From the NCBI GenBank assembly GCA_022448315.1, contig JAKVCA010000028.1, positions 47,818-89,738 of the forward strand: a stretch of 41,921 bases of DNA, read 5' to 3'. Each line of letters starts with the position of its first letter. The stretch's first letter is position 1. The DNA is from Pirellulaceae bacterium. Lineage in GTDB: Bacteria > Planctomycetota > Planctomycetia > Pirellulales > Pirellulaceae. The notes below the pieces were generated by a model. It saw only the letters and a list, made by a program, of their open reading frames with translations, had not been told where the DNA came from and ran no database searches. This document shows, in pieces, positions 36,150 through 41,921 of the stretch. The position numbers and the translations under genes were made by a program.

Positions 36150-38195
36150 ATGATCAAAAATCGATCATGTCCCGGGAGATGGTGCGCGATTTGGACCGTG
36201 ATGTTGAACTTTGCATTGCCTCTGTCTGTGAACCCCAGCTTTGCCCAAGATGTGGTGGGGCCGATTGTGGGGACAGTCGAATCCACGACCGCGAACATCC
36301 TCTATCGACCCGGTATCACCGAGACGAAATTGAGATTGTCCTTGCGGGCTCAAGGGGAATTGCAGCAGCGTGTCATGGCGACGGCGAGCGCAGAAAACGA
36401 TTACGTTGCGAAATTTTCGATCAAGGGGCTTGAGCCGACCACGGTGTATACGTACGAAATTGCGGATGCGTCAGGTCGGGTCCTGGTTCCGGCGGATCAG
36501 AAATACGCCTTTCGAACGGCAAATCCTGCTCGGCAGGGCGGTCGAGTCACCGTGAGCTTTGCATCATGTGTCGACAGCGAGCCGAACAAGATATGGAATG
36601 AGATGGCGGCGTTGGGAACCGAGACCGTATTTTTGATGGGTGATACTCCCTACATCGACAGTTCCGATCTCGGTGTGGTTCGGGATCGTCATCGAAAATT
36701 TTTACAGGTTCCGGGTTTGGCTGCTCTCGGCGCTCATACGCCCGTCGTGGGAACTTGGGACGATCATGATTTCGGTCGGAACAACGGCAATGGCCGAAAC
36801 ATGATGAGTGGTAAGGGACTGACACGCCAAGCATTCATGGAATACCGGGCTCATTCTCAATTTGGTAACGGCCGCGAAGGCGTGTACCACAAAGTGGATC
36901 TCGGCATGATCGAGGTCTTCCTGTTGGATCCTCGTTATTTTTCTCAGACCGGACCGTCTCCCGTCGACCCAAGCCAACCGACGGGCTTTGGTAACGATCA
37001 ATGGCAATGGTTGTTGCAGAGCCTGCGGGAATCGCAGGCACCTTTCAAGGTTCTTGCCTGCGGAGCGATCTGGCAGGATAAGAAGAATCAGGAAACCGAT
37101 GACCTGTTTACTTATTGGTACGAGAGGGACGCATTACTCGACTACATCAAGTCCGAAAACATCGGCGGTGTGGTTCTGCTTGGCGGCGACATTCATGTTG
37201 CGAGACATCTCCGCCATCCAAAACGCGTCGGTTACGACCTTCACGACTTCATCATCTCTCCGGGGCATACTCGCGTGATCACCTCGCTTGATGTTTATCA
37301 CCCCTCGCTCGAATGGTCGCTTGTTGAGGGATGGCAGTTCCTGACCCTCACGGCAGATGGGACGGCTGGCGAGCCAAGGCTGATCGCCGAGTTTCGCCAG
37401 CCGGATTCGAAGGTCAATCAGAAGGTGGAGATTTCGCTTGAGGACATGACGCCTGCCGTCGAGGACCATCATCAGGATCTTCGGGCCCGTTGGACTTTTG
37501 ATGATGACTTCAAAAACAGTTCCTCTTTGGGCGATCGAAATGACGCTGTACCGGTGAATGACCCTTCGATCGTGGCAGAGGGTATTTCAGGAGGAGCCGT
37601 GCGATTTCACGCGACCAAGGAGCAGTTTTTGACCGTGCCCCGAAGTTTTCTCGACGATAATTCAGCGGCGCATTCCGTTTCCCTTTGGTTCAAAGCGGAA
37701 AGCCTTCCCGAACACGGCTCCACGCAGCGTGCGTTCCTGCTGGAAAGCACCGCGGAGGGGCGGCCATCCAATGTGTCAGCCTGGAACCTTTCACTTGGGT
37801 TGCGGACGGCACCGAATGCCAACGACATCAATCTTCAGCTCTTCACCCACACGCTTCAGCCTGCATTGAAACCGGAAATGGCCCCCACTGCGATTTCGCA
37901 AGGTCCGTTTGATACCTGGGTTGCAAGAGAGCGTCTCTTGGAAGAATGGAATCATGTGGTCTTTACGTTTGACTCCAAATCGCTCCATCTCTATTTGAAC
38001 GGGAAACAGGTGGCAAAGCACACCCTTCCGGTCCCGGGTCCCGCATCTGGATTCGGTGGCCTTGTTTTGGGTGGGCATCGGGCGGGAACGGGTCGCAATT
38101 TCAATGGCTTCATCGATGAAGTTACCGTTTGGCAACGCGCTCTGGGCGAGACTGAAGTGAACGCCATGTTCACGGAGTTTCAGCATCAAGAGTGA
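36150..38195 (+). CDS. PhoD-like alkaline phosphatase with C-terminal LamG-like domain
   Basis: The 681-residue exported protein has a signal peptide (cleavage near S-F-A-Q, residue 33). Residues 34-125 form the N-terminal fibronectin-like PhoD domain (I-V-G-T-V-E-S-T-T-A-N-I). The catalytic part shows F-A-S-C (Cys140, iron ligand in PhoD), M-G-D-T-P-Y (Asp165), T-W-D-D-H-D-F-G and G-G-D-I-H-V-A-R-H (His349, His353). It should release phosphate from phosphomonoesters or diesters outside the cytoplasm. Residues about 480-675 form a LamG/concanavalin-type jelly roll (A-R-W-T-F-D-D-D, V-S-L-W-F, W-N-H-V-V-F-T-F, G-F-I-D-E-V-T-V-W), perhaps binding a polymer. The start at 36150 has AAGGAAAG upstream; earlier in-frame starts overlap the preceding gene. 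The gene is likely co-transcribed with the dehydrogenase. Confidence 0.9.
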   Translation: MIKNRSCPGRWCAIWTVMLNFALPLSVNPSFAQDVVGPIVGTVESTTANILYRPGITETKLRLSLRAQGELQQRVMATASAENDYVAKFSIKGLEPTTVYTYEIADASGRVLVPADQKYAFRTANPARQGGRVTVSFASCVDSEPNKIWNEMAALGTETVFLMGDTPYIDSSDLGVVRDRHRKFLQVPGLAALGAHTPVVGTWDDHDFGRNNGNGRNMMSGKGLTRQAFMEYRAHSQFGNGREGVYHKVDLGMIEVFLLDPRYFSQTGPSPVDPSQPTGFGNDQWQWLLQSLRESQAPFKVLACGAIWQDKKNQETDDLFTYWYERDALLDYIKSENIGGVVLLGGDIHVARHLRHPKRVGYDLHDFIISPGHTRVITSLDVYHPSLEWSLVEGWQFLTLTADGTAGEPRLIAEFRQPDSKVNQKVEISLEDMTPAVEDHHQDLRARWTFDDDFKNSSSLGDRNDAVPVNDPSIVAEGISGGAVRFHATKEQFLTVPRSFLDDNSAAHSVSLWFKAESLPEHGSTQRAFLLESTAEGRPSNVSAWNLSLGLRTAPNANDINLQLFTHTLQPALKPEMAPTAISQGPFDTWVARERLLEEWNHVVFTFDSKSLHLYLNGKQVAKHTLPVPGPASGFGGLVLGGHRAGTGRNFNGFIDEVTVWQRALGETEVNAMFTEFQHQE

Positions 38196-38259
38196 TCATG
38201 TTCATCCGGATGCATCAAGCGGTGGTTGAATGCTCTTGCTGACGGTGGGTCGCTTACTG

Positions 38260-39189
38260 TTACGGGGTATTGATTTCCAAGCTCGCAACGACCGCGCGGT
38301 GATCCGAAGGCCAAGGAGCAAGAACGAGGTCAGCGTTTGTTTTCGACTCTCCAACGACCTGGGCTCCGATCACACTGCATGCTTTCACAAAGATGAAGTC
38401 AATTCGATCGTGAAAGTCCTTGGGATCGTCCGGCAGAGTCCGGTTGGTCCACGTGTAACCTCGAGCTTTGAGTTCATCGGGCCATGCGGAGCGATAGGCA
38501 TCCAGCATCCCCGCATCGACGACGCGTTTCGTGGTTGGGTAGGGCACAGCAAGAGGAACGATTCCTTTTTCGGATGCTTCAGAAGTCCAATCCTGAAATG
38601 ACGGTTCGTTGAAGTCACCTGTAAGAATGACTGGTATGGCACCTTTCAAAACTGGCGAGAGCTCCTCAAAAAGACTGTTCAGTTGACGGCCTCTCGACTT
38701 CTTTGCCCATTCCACCGCCTCTTCGCTCGTGGTGATAAACGGGGCATCACCATAGGGGATCTTAAGAATTTGATACGGCTGGTAGGGGGAGGCCGGGAAA
38801 TGAACATTGAAAAAATAGATTTTCTGTTGGGTTTCGAGTTGGATTTGAACGCCCCACTTTCTCTCCGTACTCTCCAAAATCGGAAAACGGCTGATGATTG
38901 CCGTACCACCGCCTTGAGCGAAGTGATGCCAGCCGAGCATTTCGGCAATCTTGGCCGAACTGTCGTCTTCGCCACGATGGGTTTCCTGCAGGCCAACGAT
39001 ATCTGCCTTGCTAATCTGAATGGCCTTGACGGTCTGGTCCAACGGTTGGCCTCCGTTCAAACCTCCTCGCCAAAGATTGAAAGTCATTGCACGAATCTTG
39101 ATGCCCGTTCCATCATCCGCCATCCCTTGGCGCGTGATCAGACAGGCCGCAAAAAGTAAAAATAATGCTGTACGACAAATCATTCTCAT
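38260..39189 (-). CDS. Secreted single-domain EEP family phosphoesterase
   Basis: The 309-residue protein has a Sec signal peptide (cleavage near G-M-A-D, residue 24). All EEP motifs are present: F-N-L-W (Asn38), Q-E-T-H (Glu69), F-F-N-V-H-F (His130), G-D-F-N (Asp192, Asn194), R-I-D-F-I-F (Asp264) and S-D-H-R (Asp296, His297). The layout A-M-T-F-N-L-W-x-G-G and T-W-T-x-R ... D-R-I-D-F-I closely matches domain 1 of the tandem EEP protein at 5232-6842, so they are paralogues. The substrate is unknown. The start at 39189 has GGAG 9 nt upstream; in-frame starts at 39204 and 39240 are alternatives. The gene converges with the PhoD gene (64-base gap), and its 5' side faces the TPR gene. Confidence 0.87.
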   Translation of the reverse strand: MRMICRTALFLLFAACLITRQGMADDGTGIKIRAMTFNLWRGGLNGGQPLDQTVKAIQISKADIVGLQETHRGEDDSSAKIAEMLGWHHFAQGGGTAIISRFPILESTERKWGVQIQLETQQKIYFFNVHFPASPYQPYQILKIPYGDAPFITTSEEAVEWAKKSRGRQLNSLFEELSPVLKGAIPVILTGDFNEPSFQDWTSEASEKGIVPLAVPYPTTKRVVDAGMLDAYRSAWPDELKARGYTWTNRTLPDDPKDFHDRIDFIFVKACSVIGAQVVGESKTNADLVLAPWPSDHRAVVASLEINTP

Positions 39190-39461
39190 GGTCTTGCTCT
39201 CCATCCCATTCAGATTTTCGATCCATGGTTTCAGCGCCACGAATCTATTTTTAGGACCTCAATGATCACCGTTATTGGGTTTTAGTATCCAATTGAGCTT
39301 CCTGCCTAGGTTTCACTGGCAACCCATGACAGGGAACAACCGCGTTCCTTATTCGAGGTCCTCGGTGTTCGAAATTCAAAGGTTTTACACCGAAATTCAG
39401 AGACATGGCTGTAAAAACGCTCGTCTAGCTCGCCCCTTTCTATGAATCGAGATCTGGAGGG

Positions 39462-39492
39462 TTGACAGACCGACTATACTTGCCTCTACTAT
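39462..39492 (+). promoter_or_regulatory. Sigma-70-type promoter for the TPR gene
   Basis: TTGACA at 39462-39467 matches the -35 consensus exactly. TACTAT at 39487-39492 is a fair -10 box, with 19 bases between them, slightly longer than ideal. Transcription would start near 39499, giving a 5' leader of about 70 bases before the ATG at 39570. Confidence 0.45.
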
Positions 39493-39513
39493 TGATATTG
39501 AATCTCAATATCA
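39493..39513. promoter_or_regulatory. Perfect 9-bp inverted repeat overlapping the transcription start, probable operator
   Basis: TGATATTGA and TCAATATCA flank a 3-base ATC spacer immediately after the -10 box. The AT-rich perfect dyad at the predicted +1 is a classic place for a repressor to bind. It could also form a hairpin at the 5' end of the messenger. No regulator gene is adjacent. Confidence 0.5.
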
Positions 39514-39569
39514 GTCAGGGGGTGGGTGATGTTAAGGTCCACCGAAGAGATTCTTTGTTAGGAGGTTTT

Positions 39570-40400
39570 ATGATTTCGAAACGTTTATATCCAGAGAGGT
39601 CGATCCCAATGCCGTTGAGACCTGACGACTTGAGTTTGGCACTCAAGGGTTTGTTCAAAGTTCCAGGTTGGAAAAATTATCGAGCTGGCGAATTGGCGGC
39701 CGCGATCGCATGGGCCTCACGTCGATTATCAGTCGAGCCCAACGATGGGCGCGCATGGGAATTGCTTGGACTCGCCTACCGCGATTCTGGCGATATCGGG
39801 CCGGCTGTCGATGCCTTTGAAAGAGCTTCAATGCTGGTGGTACTTCACCCCTTATCGCGTATCTGTCTGACGGAATGTTACGCGGTGCAAAAGCGATACG
39901 AACTGGCCCGCGACCTTTATCTAACGCAGGCGGATGACGGGACCGACGATAGCCAATTGCTTCTCCTTATCGCGGCGGGACTGGAGGGCATTAACGAGCC
40001 ACAACTCGCCATGGATATTTGTCGCCGAGCCGGAGAATTGGACCCCGGATCTGGCCAAGTGATGTATGATCTTTGTTTTTATGCGATGCGTTGTGGATGT
40101 ACGGCATCCCTTGCGGAATCTCTCGCCTGGAAAGCTGTCGAATTGGACCCAGAGAACGTCGAATTCCGAATCGGGCTTGCTTCGATTCTGATCCGGCTGG
40201 ATCGGATCGAAAAGGCCATGTGGGTACTTCGATACCTTGCAAAAAGTCAATTTCAAAACGTGAACTGCGTCTGTTGTTTGGAACGGATCGCGACATTGTA
40301 CGAAGCGGTTGGAGAGGCAGAGGGCATGCGACGAGTTCGAAGTCGTCTTTTGGAAGTCCGAGTGCGAGAGAACGAGTTGCCCCCGGCCCCGAGATCTTAA
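39570..40400 (+). CDS. Tetratricopeptide repeat (TPR) protein
   Basis: The 276-residue protein lacks a signal peptide and is mostly helical. TPR-like units are visible at about 38-95 (A-W-E-L-L-G-L-A-Y-R-D-S-G-D-I-G-P-A-V-D-A-F-E-R-A), about 97-130, about 145-175 (P-Q-L-A-M-D-I-C-R-R-A-G-E-L-D-P), and at E-L-D-P-E-N-V-E-F-R-I-G-L-A. It probably works as a protein-binding scaffold in the cytoplasm. Start 39570 is set by a strong TTAGGAGG ribosome site 5 nt upstream; the frame opens earlier (39462) across the promoter. It is Cys-rich for a TPR protein (C-V-C-C near the end). The PQQ-like propeller gene follows closely, so the two may be co-expressed. Confidence 0.85.
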   Translation: MISKRLYPERSIPMPLRPDDLSLALKGLFKVPGWKNYRAGELAAAIAWASRRLSVEPNDGRAWELLGLAYRDSGDIGPAVDAFERASMLVVLHPLSRICLTECYAVQKRYELARDLYLTQADDGTDDSQLLLLIAAGLEGINEPQLAMDICRRAGELDPGSGQVMYDLCFYAMRCGCTASLAESLAWKAVELDPENVEFRIGLASILIRLDRIEKAMWVLRYLAKSQFQNVNCVCCLERIATLYEAVGEAEGMRRVRSRLLEVRVRENELPPAPRS

Positions 40401-40667
40401 TTTTACGAGAAAAGACCTATGACCGTATTTATGATTCACTCCGCTTCCATCGTCTTTGCGTGCCTGCTCGCTCACGTGCCAAAACTCGCGAAGAGTTTAC
40501 GTCATGTGAGGTTTGCACATCGACTCACCGGCAAGTCCAATTCGCACCCACGGTCTGCCGTGGTTTTCCATTCCCGTCCGCGGACCGAGACACCTTGTGA
40601 ACGACTTCGTAAAGTTGGACTGACTTCTTCGACAGAGATTTCAACCGTTGATGCCTGGCAGGCCGAG

Positions 40668-41921
40668 ATGATGTGCGGCAGATCCACGGTCCGGAAAGCA
40701 ATTTGGCAGCGTTTTCCAGATCGAATCGTGTCATCGCTTGTTCTGGCCGCCATCATGGTCACTGACGCCGGCAATGCACCATGTTCGATCCACGCCCAGG
40801 AAACATCTAAACTGGATGCCTGGTGTGGCTTCTTAAACGGTGGCTCGCCTCTCAAGGGGGCGTCTTTACCACTGCAGTGGAGTGCTGACGGTCCAGCCAT
40901 TGCATGGCAGGCCGCCATCGAGGGCTACGGCCAGTCCTCTCCCGTGCTTTATGGCCCTCATGTTTTTCTCACGAGTACCAGTGGCGAGAATAAAGAGAAA
41001 CTTCATTTGGCTGCGTACCTTTTGGAGTCGGGTGAGAAGATCTGGGGCGTAGATTTTGAGAACCCCTCCCCGGAGGAAAACAACCGCTACGTCAGTCGTG
41101 CGGCACCCACACCCGTCGTCGACAAAGACGGTCTTTATGTCGTGTACGAAGGCGGCTTTCTCGCCTCAATGGCCTTCGATGGATCGGTCCGTTGGCAGCG
41201 CAATCTGGTTCAAGACTATGGTGCGATCAAGGCACGTCATGGCCTTGCGTCATCACTGGAACAATCTGATTCGTTGATCTATGTATGGGTCGAGCGAATG
41301 GAAGATCCCTACCTTATGGCGGTTGAGAAAAAAACGGGTAAGACGGTCTGGAAAGTGCCTGGCCTGGGTTCGACGACGTGGAGTTCGCCACGCCTGGTTC
41401 CTGTTGGCGAGACAGAGCAACTGGTATGCAGCGCGGGTGGAAAGCTTGCCGGGTTCAATTCCGAAACGGGCGAGAAGCTCTGGGAGTTGATCGACATTTC
41501 CAACAATACGTCGTGTACCCCTGTTCCTGTTGCCGATGGGCAGTTTGTGATTGGCGCGTCGAATGGGCGCGGCGAAGAACCCGCTGAAGAGCGCATCCTG
41601 TCGAATGGTTTGGTCCAAATTACCCCGAAGCCGGATGGCAAGTTTATGGCGGATTTCGTCTGGAGGGCCGAGAAGGCGACCAGCAGTTTCGGCAGTCCAC
41701 TGGTGGCCCAAAATAAAGTATGGCTCGTCAACCGAACGGGGGCCCTGTATCAATTGGATCTGAAAACGGGGGAGCAGCTGGCGGTTTCCAGAATTGAGGC
41801 TGGCAGTATTTGGGCGACGCCATTGGCAACCTCCGATAAGGCGTACTTCTTTGGTCAAAAAGGGACGACTTCCGTCGTGTCGCTCGATCGAGGTGAAGAG
41901 TTGGCCACCAACACACTCTGG
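40668..41921 (+). CDS. PQQ-like beta-propeller repeat protein (cut by the window end)
   Basis: This frame stays open to the last base. It encodes a secreted protein: a leader of about 40 residues containing I-V-S-S-L-V-L-A-A-I-M-V-T-D-A-G-N-A, cleavage near I-H-A-Q, then repeated PQQ-propeller blades. Blade motifs include L-E-S-G-E-K-I-W-G, F-D-G-S-V-R-W-Q, K-T-G-K-T-V-W-K, E-T-G-E-K-L-W-E and K-T-G-E-Q-L-A. BamB-like or quinoprotein-type propellers share this pattern; planctomycete versions are often of unknown function and there is no evidence for a PQQ cofactor here. The same frame is open back to an ATG at 40419, only 18 bases after the TPR stop, so a longer N-terminus is possible. The start at 40668 places the leader best. 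Confidence 0.8.
   Translation, partial: MMCGRSTVRKAIWQRFPDRIVSSLVLAAIMVTDAGNAPCSIHAQETSKLDAWCGFLNGGSPLKGASLPLQWSADGPAIAWQAAIEGYGQSSPVLYGPHVFLTSTSGENKEKLHLAAYLLESGEKIWGVDFENPSPEENNRYVSRAAPTPVVDKDGLYVVYEGGFLASMAFDGSVRWQRNLVQDYGAIKARHGLASSLEQSDSLIYVWVERMEDPYLMAVEKKTGKTVWKVPGLGSTTWSSPRLVPVGETEQLVCSAGGKLAGFNSETGEKLWELIDISNNTSCTPVPVADGQFVIGASNGRGEEPAEERILSNGLVQITPKPDGKFMADFVWRAEKATSSFGSPLVAQNKVWLVNRTGALYQLDLKTGEQLAVSRIEAGSIWATPLATSDKAYFFGQKGTTSVVSLDRGEELATNTLW

Larger units (their letters stand above)
39190..39569. other. Divergent intergenic region with a plus-strand promoter and operator-like palindrome
   Basis: The 380 bases separate the EEP gene (minus) from the TPR gene (plus). The right side carries the promoter-like hexamers and palindrome described separately, and a near-perfect ribosome site (TTAGGAGG) ends at 39565. 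The left side is AT-richer with no clear minus-strand promoter. Confidence 0.4.

Overview
The window looks like a piece of a planctomycete (Planctomycetota) chromosome, probably from an aquatic or marine heterotroph. Several families typical of that phylum occur together: a DUF1501 protein next to a PSD1-type protein with a planctomycete cytochrome domain, a DUF1559 pseudopilin-like protein next to a small 'G-x-V-x-I-D-G-x-P' lipoprotein, three sulfatases, a BNR-repeat protein, a PQQ-like propeller protein and many secreted enzymes of moderate GC content. I saw no rRNA, tRNA, CRISPR array, transposase or phage gene.

Layout. 1-199 (-) is the start of a GTP cyclohydrolase FolE2. 805-4671 (-) is a secreted S8 protease whose catalytic spacing matches tripeptidyl-peptidase II. 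5232-10689 (-) is a five-gene block: a lipidated DctP, DctQ and DctM of a TRAP transporter joined by 4-base overlaps, then a PhyH-type dioxygenase and a tandem-domain endonuclease/exonuclease/phosphatase (EEP) protein, with an intrinsic terminator at 4766-4805. 11058-12158 (-) is a second FolE2, with an N-terminal extension. 12691-24549 holds sulfatase 1 (-), DUF1501 and PSD1 (+), a cupin protein (+), sulfatase 2 (-) and the DUF1559-lipoprotein pair (+). 24603-24931 has no gene but carries a series of hairpins ending in a terminator. 25200-31522 (-) carries an S9 peptidase and a BNR/Asp-box propeller protein. 31833-38195 (+) carries sulfatase 3, a SOUL protein, an iron-type alcohol dehydrogenase close to phosphonoacetaldehyde reductases, and a PhoD phosphatase fused to a LamG-like domain. 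38260-39189 (-) is a single-domain EEP protein. 39570-41921 (+) is a TPR protein followed by a PQQ-like propeller protein cut by the window edge.

How the genes may work together. Three themes recur. The first is surface degradation of polymers: sulfatases, DUF1501/PSD1 with a discoidin-like insert, LamG-like and propeller domains, and S8 and S9 peptidases. The second is phosphorus chemistry: three EEP domains in two proteins, PhoD, and a phosphonoacetaldehyde-reductase-like enzyme. The third is pterin synthesis: two FolE2 paralogues. The most coherent candidate for an undescribed pathway is the TRAP-PhyH-EEP operon, which pairs uptake of a small anionic substrate with an Fe(II)/2-oxoglutarate oxygenase and a secreted phosphodiesterase-like protein. 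Its substrate cannot be read from the sequence.
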